Source: an uncultured Ectothiorhodospiraceae bacterium (GTDB lineage Bacteria > Pseudomonadota > Gammaproteobacteria > Nitrococcales > Nitrococcaceae). From it: a DNA stretch of 39,817 nt. The stretch is taken from positions 1 through 39,817 of the forward strand of contig CAJXND010000015.1 in NCBI GenBank assembly GCA_913056385.1, written 5' to 3'. The notes beneath the pieces were generated by a model, which saw only the letters and a program-made list of their open reading frames with translations, was not told the origin of the DNA and did no database searches. A program made the position numbers and the translations under genes. Positions 10,811-21,600 of the stretch are shown here, in pieces (position 1 is the stretch's first letter; the number at the start of each line of letters is the position of its first letter).

Positions 10811-10824
10811 CTGCGTCCCCGCAG
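10811..10824 (-). promoter_or_regulatory. Candidate CsrA-binding hairpin in the csrA leader
   Basis: In the csrA sense strand, CTGCG-GGGA-CGCAG forms a 5-bp stem with a GGA-containing tetraloop about 90 nt upstream of the csrA ATG. GGA presented in a hairpin loop is the preferred CsrA target. Whether this position is transcribed depends on an unmapped promoter, though read-through from lysC would include it. Confidence 0.35.
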
Positions 10825-10877
10825 CCCCCCAACCGGTTTGCTTTTAGAATTAATTTTCACTGATTGTATATTTCTGC

Positions 10878-10897
10878 GCGGGGGCTGTCTCCCCCGC
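10878..10897 (-). terminator. Hairpin after lysC, possible terminator or attenuator
   Basis: GCGGGGG-AGACAG-CCCCCGC on the - strand is a perfect 7-bp GC stem 17 nt beyond the lysC stop. It is not followed by a T-run (GCAGAAATATAC), so termination may be incomplete or factor-dependent. The remaining 150 bases to csrA are AT-richer and probably hold the csrA promoter; I cannot fix its hexamers. Confidence 0.4.
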
Positions 10898-10914
10898 ATG
10901 ACCAATCAACTCGA

Positions 10915-12195
10915 CTAATCCTTGGCCGGTTCGCCCTCGACCGTCACCGTCTGACCCGACTTGTCATCGAGCTCGAACGCCTTGTGCAGCGCCCTCGTGC
11001 CGAGTTCGAGGTACTTCTCGTCGATCACCACCGAGATCTTGATCTCCGATGTGGAAATCATCTGGATATTGATGCCTTCCGCGGCAAGGGCGTTGAACAT
11101 CAGGCTGGCCACGCCCGCATGCGAGCGCATCCCCACCCCCACGAGCGACAGCTTGACGATGCTGCTGTCGCCAAAGACCTCACGGGCGTCCAGTACATCG
11201 GCCTGCTTGCGCAGGATATCCAGGGCGCGCTCGTACTCGCTCTTGTTCACGGTGAACGTAAAGTCCGTCAGACCATCATTGCTGATGTTCTGCACGATCA
11301 TGTCGATTTCGATGTTGGCATCCGCAACCGGCCCGAGAATCTGCGCCGCGATCCCCGGTGTATCCGGCACACCGATCATCGTCAGCTTGGCCTCGTCGCG
11401 GTTGAATGCGATTCCTGCGATCAGGGGCTCTTCCATACTGCCCTGCTGCATGTCTTCTCCTTCCATCGTGATCAGCGTGCCGGGCCCGTCCTCGAAGGAG
11501 GAGAGCACCCGCAACGGAACCTGGTACTTGCCGGCGAACTCGACAGCACGAATCTGCAATACCTTGGAGCCGAGGCTCGCGAGTTCGAGCATCTCCTCAA
11601 AGGTAATCCGGTCGAGTCGACGGGCTGTCGGGACGACCCGGGGATCGGTGGTATAGACGCCATCGACATCGGTGTAGATCTGGCACTCATCCGCCTCCAG
11701 CGCGGCCGCGAGCGCCACGGCCGTGGTGTCGGAACCGCCGCGACCCAGCGTTGTGATGGAGCCGTTCTCGTCCACACCCTGGAAGCCGGCAACCACCACG
11801 ATCCGCCCGGAGCCCAGATCATCGCGGATAATCTCGGCGTCGATGTCCTGGATTCGTGCCTTGCTGAAGGCACTGTCGGTGAGGATGCGTACCTGTGCGC
11901 CGGTATAGCAGCGTGCCGGCGCGCCCAGCCGCTCCAGCACCATGGTCAGCAGCGCAATGGTCACCGTCTCGCCGGTGGACAGGATCAGGTCAAGTTCACG
12001 CGGACGGGGCGTTGTCGTCTGCGCGGCGGCATGCGCCAGATCGGTCAGCCGATCGGTTTCGCCTTTCATGGCGGAAACCACCACCACCACGTCGTGTCCG
12101 GCATCGCGCGAGGCCATCACCTTGCGCGCGACGTTTTCTATCCGTTCGATGTTGGCGACTGACGAGCCGCCAAACTTCTGCACAATCAGGGACAT
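10915..12195 (-). CDS. lysC: Aspartate kinase
   Basis: 426 residues, a monofunctional aspartokinase of the LysC alpha/beta type. The kinase domain opens with IVQKFGGSSVANIERI and contains STGETVTIALL and LGRGGSDTTAVALAA. Two C-terminal ACT domains (about 265-340 and 345-415; LTMIGVPDTPGIAAQIL and LSLVGVGMRSHAGVASLMF) are the feedback sites for lysine and threonine. It catalyses the first step toward lysine, methionine, threonine and diaminopimelate. The start at ATG 12195 lies 2 bp beyond the alaS stop and uses AAAGGA, which overlaps the end of alaS, so the two are translationally linked. As in other proteobacteria it is placed between alaS and csrA. Confidence 0.96.
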   Translation of the reverse strand: MSLIVQKFGGSSVANIERIENVARKVMASRDAGHDVVVVVSAMKGETDRLTDLAHAAAQTTTPRPRELDLILSTGETVTIALLTMVLERLGAPARCYTGAQVRILTDSAFSKARIQDIDAEIIRDDLGSGRIVVVAGFQGVDENGSITTLGRGGSDTTAVALAAALEADECQIYTDVDGVYTTDPRVVPTARRLDRITFEEMLELASLGSKVLQIRAVEFAGKYQVPLRVLSSFEDGPGTLITMEGEDMQQGSMEEPLIAGIAFNRDEAKLTMIGVPDTPGIAAQILGPVADANIEIDMIVQNISNDGLTDFTFTVNKSEYERALDILRKQADVLDAREVFGDSSIVKLSLVGVGMRSHAGVASLMFNALAAEGINIQMISTSEIKISVVIDEKYLELGTRALHKAFELDDKSGQTVTVEGEPAKD

Positions 12196-12197
12196 GC

Positions 12198-14810
<2,613 letters not shown>

Positions 14811-14822
14811 GCCCTTTCGCTT

Positions 14823-15302
14823 TTAGCTGCCCATGTCTGCATCGTCTTCGGCGACCTCATCGAGCACCCGCCGGACGTGTTCCGCACTGAAACCGCGATT
14901 CGCCAGGAATCTGGCCTGCCGGGACCACGCCCGCCGGTCCGCCGGCGCCACCCCGAAGCGGCGCTGCCAGGCTGCGCGACAATGCACAAGCCAGCTATCG
15001 TCGACAAGTTCGAGCGCATGGTCAATGACTTCGCCACTCACCCCGCGCGCCTGGAGATCGGCCCGGATCTTGAGCGGCCCCTGCCCATTCTCGAGGCGCG
15101 TCCGCGAGAACATCTCCGCAAAACGCGCGTCGCTGAGCAGTCCCTCGGATTCCAGCGCATCGAGGACCGGGCCGATATGGCCCCGCACAAAGTCGCGCGC
15201 CTCGAGCTTGCGCTGAAGCTCAAGGCGCGAGTGCTCACGTCGGGCGAGCAGGCGGATACTGCAGTCGCGTATCGCTTCGGCGTCGTCCTCTGCCTGCTCC
15301 AT
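14823..15302 (-). CDS. recX: Recombination regulatory protein RecX
   Basis: 159 residues, normal for RecX. The family's three-helix repeats are visible ([52 protein letters not shown]). RecX binds in the groove of RecA filaments and limits strand exchange and coprotease activity. It starts 5 bp after the recA stop, so it will be transcribed mainly by read-through from recA, and leads 12 bp later into alaS. Confidence 0.93.
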   Translation of the reverse strand: MEQAEDDAEAIRDCSIRLLARREHSRLELQRKLEARDFVRGHIGPVLDALESEGLLSDARFAEMFSRTRLENGQGPLKIRADLQARGVSGEVIDHALELVDDSWLVHCRAAWQRRFGVAPADRRAWSRQARFLANRGFSAEHVRRVLDEVAEDDADMGS

Positions 15303-15307
15303 CGGGT

Positions 15308-16351
15308 TCAGGCGTCAGCCTCGCCCTCTTGCGCCGGATCCTTTTCCGGGTCCCGTACCGGCGCCTTGAGCAACTGCTCGCGCAGGGCACGGTCGATGGA
15401 CTCGGCGATGTCCGGATTGTCCTTGAGGAAATTGCGGACGTTGTCCTTGCCCTGGCCGATGCGGTCGCCGTTGTAGCTGTACCACGCACCGGACTTGTCG
15501 ACGAGCCCGTGCTTGACCCCGAGGTCAATGAGCTCGCCCTCCCGCGAGATGCCTTCCCCGTAGAGGATCTCGAATTCCGCCTGGCGGAACGGTGGCGCCA
15601 TCTTGTTCTTGACCACCTTGACCCGGGTCTCGTTGCCGATGACCTCGTCGCCCTTCTTGATGGCACCCACGCGGCGGATGTCCATGCGGACCGACGAGTA
15701 GAACTTCAACGCGTTGCCGCCGGTGGTGGTCTCCGGGCTGCCGAACATCACGCCGATCTTCATGCGGATCTGGTTGATGAAGATGACGGTGGTGTTGGAG
15801 CGCTTGATGTTGGCCGTGAGCTTGCGCAGTGCCTGGGACATCAGCCGGGCCTGCAGGCCGACATGGGAGTCGCCCATCTCGCCCTCGATTTCCGCCTTCG
15901 GCGTGAGCGCGGCCACCGAGTCGACCACCACAATATCCACGGCGCTCGAGCGCACCAGCATGTCGGCGATCTCCAGCGCCTGCTCGCCGGTATCCGGCTG
16001 CGAGACCAGCAGCTCATCGACATTCACGCCCAGCTTGCCGGCATAATCCGGGTCGAGCGCGTGCTCGGCATCCACGAATGCTGCCGTGCCGCCGGCGCGC
16101 TGCGCCTCGGCAATCGCCTGCAGGGTGAGCGTCGTCTTGCCGGAGGATTCCGGCCCGTAGATCTCGATCACCCGGCCGCGGGGTATACCGCCCACGCCCA
16201 GTGCGACATCCAGCGTCAGTGAACCGGTGGAGATCACCGGCACATTGCCGACGGCACGGGCATCGCCCATGCGCATGACCGCACCCTTGCCAAACTGCTT
16301 TTCGATCTGGCCGAGGGCTGCGCCCAGTGCCTTCTTGCGATCTTCGTCCAT
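15308..16351 (-). CDS. recA: Recombinase RecA
   Basis: 347 residues from ATG 16351, chosen over an in-frame TTG at 16357 because AAGGG lies 6 nt before this ATG and RecA proteins normally begin MDExRKKAL. Walker [10 protein letters not shown] (66-74), Walker B region [13 protein letters not shown], loop L1/L2 regions ([40 protein letters not shown]) and the acidic C-terminal tail are present. It carries out homologous pairing and stimulates LexA self-cleavage. The 83 bases between thpR and recA contain no CTGT-N8-ACAG LexA box, so SOS control, if any, uses another operator or an upstream promoter. Confidence 0.98.
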   Translation of the reverse strand: MDEDRKKALGAALGQIEKQFGKGAVMRMGDARAVGNVPVISTGSLTLDVALGVGGIPRGRVIEIYGPESSGKTTLTLQAIAEAQRAGGTAAFVDAEHALDPDYAGKLGVNVDELLVSQPDTGEQALEIADMLVRSSAVDIVVVDSVAALTPKAEIEGEMGDSHVGLQARLMSQALRKLTANIKRSNTTVIFINQIRMKIGVMFGSPETTTGGNALKFYSSVRMDIRRVGAIKKGDEVIGNETRVKVVKNKMAPPFRQAEFEILYGEGISREGELIDLGVKHGLVDKSGAWYSYNGDRIGQGKDNVRNFLKDNPDIAESIDRALREQLLKAPVRDPEKDPAQEGEADA

Positions 16352-16434
16352 GCTCAACCCTTGGTAGATAACCCGTTATTCAAACCGGAATTATCCCATA
16401 GTCCCGGTAAACCGCCCACCCCGCCGATCGCCGC

Positions 16435-16989
16435 TCAGGTACCGTCGGCCGCACGCTGGCCATCAAGCGGCAATGTCCGGAGCCGCTCATAGCGCGGCCC
16501 GCTATCCGGCATGGGCTCGACACCCCGCATGAGTGTCACCGCCCGGACGGGCCAGTCGGCAATGCCGCCGGGCACCGGGGGCGAGGCGGCCCGCCGGGCA
16601 AGGGTGACATGAGGCCGGAATGGCAGATGACCCGGCTTGTGGCCAAGCGGCTCAAGCGCCTCCACGAGCGCCGCCTGAAGGCTGATCAGCGGCGCCGGCC
16701 GATCCGGCAACCCCATCCAGGCGATACCGCCGTGACGCCAGTGCCCGGCAACCTCGAGGCGCAGGTCGAAGCCTGGTGAGGCGGCGACCACCGGTTCCAC
16801 GGCCCCGAGGATGGCCTCCGCCGTATACCCCTTGCCGAGAAAGACCAGTGTCATGTGCCAGTCGGCCGGATGCACCCGGCGCGCCTGCTCGTCACCCGTG
16901 GCAAGCCGGCAGTGTCTCAGGCCGGCACGGACCGGTGGCGGCGGATCAAGCGCAAGGAAGTGGCGGATACGGGGATCAGGAACCGACAT
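16435..16989 (-). CDS. thpR: RNA 2',3'-cyclic phosphodiesterase (2'-5' RNA ligase family)
   Basis: 184 residues from ATG 16989; a TTG at 16998 in the same frame is the alternative. It is a 2H phosphoesterase with both catalytic HxT motifs, HMTLVFLGKG in the N-terminal half and HVTLARRA in the C-terminal half, spaced as in ThpR/LigT. The family hydrolyses 2',3'-cyclic phosphates on RNA and can ligate 2'-5' in vitro; its physiological substrate is uncertain. It overlaps the 3' end of pncC by 14 bp and lies upstream of recA, a gene order common in gammaproteobacteria. Confidence 0.9.
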   Translation of the reverse strand: MSVPDPRIRHFLALDPPPPVRAGLRHCRLATGDEQARRVHPADWHMTLVFLGKGYTAEAILGAVEPVVAASPGFDLRLEVAGHWRHGGIAWMGLPDRPAPLISLQAALVEALEPLGHKPGHLPFRPHVTLARRAASPPVPGGIADWPVRAVTLMRGVEPMPDSGPRYERLRTLPLDGQRAADGT

Positions 16990-17491
16990 CGATGCCAAGC
17001 CGGCTCAGCAGGCCGCCGAGGGCGTGAGCCACGCTGTGCCGGCGGACCGCTTCGCGATTACCGTCGAACACCGCGGACTCGGCCGACACATCCTGTCCGG
17101 GGATTGCCCAGGCGAACCAGACCAGCCCGACAGGTTTGTCCGCGCTACCACCCCCCGGACCGGCGATGCCGGTAATGGCCACCGAGACCCGCTTGGCATC
17201 GCCATTCCGCGCACCGTTTGCCATGGCCTCGGCGGTTTCCAGGCTGACCGCACCGGCCGCCGTGAGCGTCTCCCGGGGCACGCCCAGCAGCCGCTGCTTT
17301 GCCGAATTGCTGTAGGTGACAAGCCCGCAGTCGAACCATCGGGAACTGCCGGCCAGATCGGTACAGGTCTTGGCCACCCACCCGCCTGTGCAGGACTCGG
17401 CGGTGACCAGCACAAGGTCCTCCGCGAGCAGCGTGGCCCCGACCCTCGACGCCAGTCGGTCCAGTGTCGCGTCGGTCGCGTCCTCGCCCAC
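16976..17491 (-). CDS. pncC: Nicotinamide-nucleotide amidohydrolase (CinA C-terminal domain)
   Basis: 171 residues from GTG 17491, 8 bp after the uspA stop. A GTG at 17524 would add 11 residues and overlap uspA by 25 bp; neither start has a good Shine-Dalgarno, and the shorter form fits the usual family length. Signature blocks are LVTAESCTGGWVAK with the catalytic Ser, LVTYSNSAKQRLLGV, and ITGIAGPGGGSADKPVGLVWF. The enzyme deamidates NMN to nicotinate mononucleotide, recycling NAD breakdown products. The N-terminal molybdopterin-binding half of full CinA is absent, as in enteric YgaD. Linkage to recA is typical. Confidence 0.92.
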   Translation of the reverse strand: MGEDATDATLDRLASRVGATLLAEDLVLVTAESCTGGWVAKTCTDLAGSSRWFDCGLVTYSNSAKQRLLGVPRETLTAAGAVSLETAEAMANGARNGDAKRVSVAITGIAGPGGGSADKPVGLVWFAWAIPGQDVSAESAVFDGNREAVRRHSVAHALGGLLSRLGIDVGS

Positions 17492-17499
17492 GCCGGGAC

Positions 17500-17967
17500 T
17501 CAGCGAACCACCGTGACCGGACACGCCGCGTGATGCAGCACCCGCTGGCTGACGCTACCGAGCAGCAATTCCTTGAAGCCACTGAGCCCGCGGCGGCCGA
17601 TAACAATCATGGGCGCCTCCTCTGTCGCCGCATGCTCGACGATGGCCTCGGCGGGGCTGCCGCCAATGATCTGCTCCTGGACCTCGACATCCGTGCTGCC
17701 CAGTACCTCCCGGGTGGCGGCGAATGCCTTCTCGGCGCTCTGATCACGGAGCCGGGCGAAGGCATCCGGCGAGAAGTACTCAAGCTCTTCCGGGCGCGGT
17801 GCCTCGGTGGGCACGCCGAACATGTCCACCGGATCCTTGGGAAAGGCGTAGAGCAGCCGCAGCGGGATATGCAGCCCCTCGGCGAGGCTGGCGGCGTAAC
17901 GCGCCGCATCGCTGGCGCCCTCGGATCCATCCACCGGGACCAGGATGATTTTCGGTTGGTGATTCAT
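17500..17967 (-). CDS. Universal stress protein, UspA family
   Basis: 155 residues from ATG 17967, which follows GAGGAG at 8 nt. A longer frame runs upstream but has no family similarity there. N-terminal strand and ATP-site Asp are in KIILVPVDGSEGASDAARYA; the C-terminal ATP-binding loop is GRRGLSGFKELLLGSVSQRVLHHAACPVTVV, matching the G-2x-G-9x-G(S/T) pattern. This suggests an ATP-binding Usp. It sits 20 bp behind a VIT-family metal transporter and ahead of pncC, so it may be co-expressed with metal or stress responses. Partners cannot be read from the sequence. Confidence 0.93.
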   Translation of the reverse strand: MNHQPKIILVPVDGSEGASDAARYAASLAEGLHIPLRLLYAFPKDPVDMFGVPTEAPRPEELEYFSPDAFARLRDQSAEKAFAATREVLGSTDVEVQEQIIGGSPAEAIVEHAATEEAPMIVIGRRGLSGFKELLLGSVSQRVLHHAACPVTVVR

Positions 17968-17987
17968 GATAACGACTCCTCGATCTG

Positions 17988-18746
17988 TCAGCCGGAGATT
18001 GCAAGGCCCATTTCCGTCATCATGGGCTCGAACACCCCGCCAACGAAATAGGCAATGAGCGCAGCCCCACCCCCCATCAAAAGGGTCTCGATGCCGGCAC
18101 GAACCCGTCCCTCCCCCACGATGACCCCCTTCACGAAGCCGATCCCGAAAAAGGTGATCGCGGTCAGGGTACTGCTCACGGCAAAGGCGATGTCCACGCC
18201 AAGCGCCGGGAGCATGAAAGGCAGCAGCGGTATCGCCCCGACCAGCACGAAGGCGCCGAAGGTCCACAGCGCAGCACGTATCGGATCAACGCCCTCGAGC
18301 TCCAGGCCGTGCTCCTCGCGCAGCATGGTCTCGATCCAGAGCGACTCATCCGAGGAGATGGTCTCGACGATCTTCTCCAGGACATCCCCCTCGAAGCCCT
18401 TGCGGGCGAAGATCTGCCGGATCTCCTCTCGCTCACCGTCGGGGACCTGTCGGATATGGCGGTTTTCCGTGGCGCGGGCCTGGGCCACCGCATCGCGATC
18501 GCTTTTCACCCCCTGGTAGTTGCTCACCCCCATGCTGAAGCCGTCGGCGATCAGACTCGCAAGCCCCAGGCTGAAAGCCACCACGCCAGGTAACCCCGCA
18601 CCGGCCACGCTGGCCACCACGGCGAAGGTGGTCACACAGCCATCGATGCCACCGAGGATGGCGTCGCGCAGGTAGCTGGGTCGACGGCCCTCGGCGAGAC
18701 GACGCTGGATATCTTCGGGATGATGACTGTGCTCGAGTTCTGCCAT
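17988..18746 (-). CDS. VIT1/CCC1-family iron/manganese transporter
   Basis: 252 residues from ATG 18746, preceded by AGGAT; an upstream in-frame extension to 18824 would run into the epd start and has no ribosome-binding site. Five predicted membrane helices: ILGGIDGCVTTFAVVASVAG, VVAFSLGLASLIADGFSMG, then after a soluble helical hairpin rich in Glu (EIRQIFARKGFEGDVLEKIV) ALWTFGAFVLVGAIPLLPF, ITFFGIGFVKGVIVG and LLMGGGAALIAYFVGG. The GGIDG and D-GFSMG elements and the cytoplasmic metal-binding domain are family hallmarks. It probably exports or sequesters Fe2+ or Mn2+; the direction is not determined. It is divergent from epd across 76 bp and is the first gene of the long leftward run. Confidence 0.9.
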   Translation of the reverse strand: MAELEHSHHPEDIQRRLAEGRRPSYLRDAILGGIDGCVTTFAVVASVAGAGLPGVVAFSLGLASLIADGFSMGVSNYQGVKSDRDAVAQARATENRHIRQVPDGEREEIRQIFARKGFEGDVLEKIVETISSDESLWIETMLREEHGLELEGVDPIRAALWTFGAFVLVGAIPLLPFMLPALGVDIAFAVSSTLTAITFFGIGFVKGVIVGEGRVRAGIETLLMGGGAALIAYFVGGVFEPMMTEMGLAISG

Positions 18747-18822
18747 CAGCGATCCTGCCGGCGTATCATTGCGCGATTGAGAGGATGCCATAAAGCCGGG
18801 GATTTGCGGAGGAATACAGGAC

Positions 18823-19878
18823 ATGGCTTATCGCATTGCCATCAACGGCTTCGGTCGCATCGGGCGGACCGTACTGCGTGCAATGCAGCAGCGCGGGGAC
18901 ACCGAAGCGCTCGAGATCATGGCCATCAATGAGCCCGCCGATGCGGAGTCGATTGCCCTGTTGACCCGGTATGACAGCAACCATGGCACGCTGGCCGAGG
19001 ACGTCTCGCTGATGTCCGATGGAATGCGCGTCGGCATCCAGCCCGTCAAACTGCTTCCCGGCGTCAACCCGGCCGATGCGCCCTGGTCGGAGCTCCGCAT
19101 CGACATGGTAATGGAATGCTCGGGACAGCCCGGCACCCGGGCGCTGGCCGAGGAGCATCTCCATGCCGGTGCCGGACGCGTCCTCTACTCCCAGCCGGCC
19201 AGCGCGGATGTGGATATGACGATCATCCCGGGGTTCAACCACTGCAAGCTCCGATCCGGCGACCGGATCCTCTCCGCCGGGTCATGCACCTCCAACTGCA
19301 TCATCCCGGTACTGGATACTCTGGGTACGGCGTTTGGCATCCGCCGGGGCACCGTGACCACTATCCACTCGGCGATGAATGACCAGCCGGTCTCCGATAC
19401 GCTGAGCGGCAATCGGCTGCGACTCAACCGCGCGGCCCTCAATGCCGTGACACCGGTCAATACCGCGCTGGATCGGGGCATCGCCCGGCTTATGCCGGAT
19501 CTGGATGGACGTTTCGAGTGCCTGCACCTGCGCGTGCCAACCACGATGGTCTCGACGCTGGACCTGACGCTGGAGGTGTCGAGTCAGGCCAGTGCCGCGG
19601 ACGTGCTCGAATGCCTCAACAGCGCCGCCAATGGCCGGTACCGAGATATTCTCGGGGTCTGTGCGGACCCGGTCAGCTCCCTGGACTTCGCCCATGACCC
19701 GCGTTCGGGGATCGTCGACCTCACCCAGCTCCGTGTCATCGATAACCAGCTCATCAAGCTCATCTGCTGGTTCGACAACGAGTGGGGCTTTGCCAACCGC
19801 ATGATCGATATCGCGCTGCAGACCGCCGGAAAGCGGACAATCAACAAGCACTCCGGCCGATTGACCGTGATGCACTGA
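18823..19878 (+). CDS. epd: Erythrose-4-phosphate dehydrogenase (GAPDH superfamily)
   Basis: 351 residues. It has the GAPDH fold: NAD motif INGFGRIGR (7-15), catalytic Cys155 in GSCTSNC and His182 in TTIHSAMND. I prefer Epd over glycolytic GAPDH because CIIPVLDTLGTAFGI, TTIHSAMNDQPVSD, the RVPTTMVSTLDL region, LDFAHDPRSGIVD and CWFDNEWGFANRM match the enteric Epd pattern as I remember it. Epd oxidises erythrose 4-phosphate to 4-phosphoerythronate, the first step of the DXP-dependent pyridoxal phosphate pathway. The catalytic loop differs from the usual ASCTTN at two places (Gly and Ser). Start at ATG 18823 with GGAGGAATACAGGAC. pgk and fba, its partners in enterics, are not here. A true GAPDH role cannot be excluded. 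Confidence 0.78.
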   Translation: MAYRIAINGFGRIGRTVLRAMQQRGDTEALEIMAINEPADAESIALLTRYDSNHGTLAEDVSLMSDGMRVGIQPVKLLPGVNPADAPWSELRIDMVMECSGQPGTRALAEEHLHAGAGRVLYSQPASADVDMTIIPGFNHCKLRSGDRILSAGSCTSNCIIPVLDTLGTAFGIRRGTVTTIHSAMNDQPVSDTLSGNRLRLNRAALNAVTPVNTALDRGIARLMPDLDGRFECLHLRVPTTMVSTLDLTLEVSSQASAADVLECLNSAANGRYRDILGVCADPVSSLDFAHDPRSGIVDLTQLRVIDNQLIKLICWFDNEWGFANRMIDIALQTAGKRTINKHSGRLTVMH

Positions 19879-19882
19879 CCCG

Positions 19883-20131
19883 TCAGGGCTCGAGTGGGTG
19901 GACGTGAAGGCTCCAGAACGCGGGACCGTCCTCCACCGGCGTGAATTCGAACCGACTCGGGTAGATGCGCTCGATATAGCCCGGCAGACGGACGGGCGGC
20001 GCCGGGAAGACCAGCAGGACATCCTCCCCGGGCCGCAGCGCCATCAACGTTTGCTCGACAAGGACGAGCCGGGTCTGCGGCCGATGCAGACGCAGATCAA
20101 TAACACCGCCGGGGTATTGCCCGCTGACCAT
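19883..20131 (-). CDS. Small unknown protein, TusA/DUF2249-like pattern
   Basis: 82 residues. The start VIDLRLHRPQTRLVLVEQTLMALRPGEDVLLVF, a strand-helix-strand with PG before a hydrophobic strand, resembles the TusA/DUF2249 fold, but the CPxP cysteine of TusA is absent, so a sulfur-carrier role is unlikely. The second half (ERIYPSRFEFTPVEDGPAFWSLHVHP) would be the remaining strands. Its ATG immediately follows the stop of the 79-residue gene upstream (TGAATG), so the two are translated together. It ends 4 bp from the convergent epd. Function unknown. Confidence 0.6.
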   Translation of the reverse strand: MVSGQYPGGVIDLRLHRPQTRLVLVEQTLMALRPGEDVLLVFPAPPVRLPGYIERIYPSRFEFTPVEDGPAFWSLHVHPLEP

Positions 20132-20371
20132 TCAGAAACCCAGCGGCGAGGTATCGTCAAAGCCCGTGGAATCGGCGAGCGCGGAGGCCAGGGCCGGGTG
20201 GTCCATAGCGCCGAGGGCATCCACCGCCTCGCGCTGCGAGTCGGCACCAATGGCGAGCTTCCGCACCTCGCCGCCGCCCGCGGCGCTGAAGACGAGGTAG
20301 TAGGTGCCATAGGAGCCAAAGAGGACATCAATGCTCCATTCCGTGCCCTGTCCGTCGACCAACCGACGCAT
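20132..20371 (-). CDS. Small unknown protein
   Basis: 79 residues, starting at ATG 20371 behind a good GGAGG site. It begins MRRLVDGQGTEWSIDVLFGS with short beta strands (YGTYYLVFSAAGG, EVRKLAIGA) and a helical C-terminal half (REAVDALGAMDHPALASALA). No membrane segment, signal peptide or metal motif is seen. It forms a two-gene unit with the downstream 82-residue protein and is divergent from an MFS transporter (50 bp between starts). I do not recognise the family. Confidence 0.6.
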   Translation of the reverse strand: MRRLVDGQGTEWSIDVLFGSYGTYYLVFSAAGGGEVRKLAIGADSQREAVDALGAMDHPALASALADSTGFDDTSPLGF

Positions 20372-20421
20372 CCCTTACCTCCATGAATGCTAGAGTCCCG
20401 CGTTTCACCGGCAAGGATTAC

Positions 20422-21600
20422 ATGGACGCATCGACGCAGAAAGGCCCCTCGACGCCGATCGTACTGCTGCTGCTCTGGTCGACGGGGCTGTACCTGCGCC
20501 TGACGGTGCTGGTGGCCCCGCCGCTGGCACCCCGGATTGCGCGTGACCTCGATCTTGGCGAGGCCGCCACCGGGGCGCTCACCACCCTGCCCATCCTTAT
20601 GCTGGCGGTCGCCGGGCTCGCCGCCTCCTGGCTGATCAGTCGCATCGGTGCCCGCCGCACCCTGATCGCGGCACTGGTGCTGGTGGCATTGAGTTCATCA
20701 GCCCGGGGGCTTGGCGATGTCGCTGCGCTTTTCAGTGCCACGGCCATCATGGGGGTCGCCATCGCCGGGATCCAGCCCGCGCTGCCGACCCTGCTCACTG
20801 AGTGGTGGCCATCGCGGATCGCGCTGGGGACGGCCGTCTACATGAACGGGATGCTCGTCGGCGAGGTCATTGGTTCCACGCTGACGCTGCCAGTCATGCT
20901 GCCGCTGGCGGAGGACGACTGGCGTCTGGCGCTGGTGTTCTGGTCGCTGCCTGCATTGATCCCGGCCCTCGGCGTGCGCCTGCTGAGCCGTCCCTGGCAG
21001 CGGGATGGCGATGACTCAGGACACTGGCTGCCGGACTGGCGCAAGCCCCTTGTCTGGCAACTGGGCATTCTACTGGGCGCAAGCGGCTCGATCTTCTTTG
21101 GCACCAATGCCTACATGGGCACCGTGCTGGCGGGGCGCGGCGACGGCGATCTGCTCACCGAGGCGCTGGTCATGTTCAATACCACGCAGCTCCTCGCCTC
21201 GGCACTGATGTTCTGGCTGGGTCGATACTGGATCGGACGTGCCATGCCGCTGATGATCCTGATGGGCGTTGGGCTCTGTGGTCTGACCGGCTTTGTCCTG
21301 CTGCCCGGCTGGCTCGGGCTCGCCACCCTCGTCCCCACGGGACTGGCGGCGGGCATGCTCCTGATCCTGATGGTGGCGCTGCCCCCGCTCTACACCCGGG
21401 GGACCGACACGGCCGCCCTCGCCGCGACCATGTTTGCCATCGGCTCGATCACCAACTTTTTCGTACCCCTGCTCGGTGGCATGGTCGCCGACATCACCGA
21501 CACCCCGCCGCTCGCGATCCTGCCCATCCTGCTCTACGGCGCCGTGGCCCTGCCGGTGGTACGGCGGCTTCCGGAACGCCCGGACTTGTCCCAGGAGTAG
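20422..21600 (+). CDS. MFS transporter, CynX/NimT-like
   Basis: 392 residues from ATG 20422, chosen over ATG 20383 because AAGGA precedes it and the extra 13 residues look non-membrane. About 12 hydrophobic helices are seen, with the MFS loop 2-3 signature LISRIGARRTLI. The N-terminal part (YLRLTVLVAPPLAPRIARDL, then ATGALTTLPILMLA) and helix 4 (GIQPALPTLLTEWWPSRIALGTAVYMNG) have the pattern of cyanate/2-nitroimidazole-type exporters of the CynX group. The substrate is unknown. It has no operon partner; its 3' end overlaps the convergent methyltransferase gene by 67 bp. Confidence 0.85.
   Translation: MDASTQKGPSTPIVLLLLWSTGLYLRLTVLVAPPLAPRIARDLDLGEAATGALTTLPILMLAVAGLAASWLISRIGARRTLIAALVLVALSSSARGLGDVAALFSATAIMGVAIAGIQPALPTLLTEWWPSRIALGTAVYMNGMLVGEVIGSTLTLPVMLPLAEDDWRLALVFWSLPALIPALGVRLLSRPWQRDGDDSGHWLPDWRKPLVWQLGILLGASGSIFFGTNAYMGTVLAGRGDGDLLTEALVMFNTTQLLASALMFWLGRYWIGRAMPLMILMGVGLCGLTGFVLLPGWLGLATLVPTGLAAGMLLILMVALPPLYTRGTDTAALAATMFAIGSITNFFVPLLGGMVADITDTPPLAILPILLYGAVALPVVRRLPERPDLSQE

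Noticed and set aside
17967-18267. N-terminal extension of the universal stress protein
   Set aside because: The extra 100 residues lie antisense-free over the VIT gene 3' end in a shifted frame and have no Usp similarity; ATG 17967 has a good Shine-Dalgarno.
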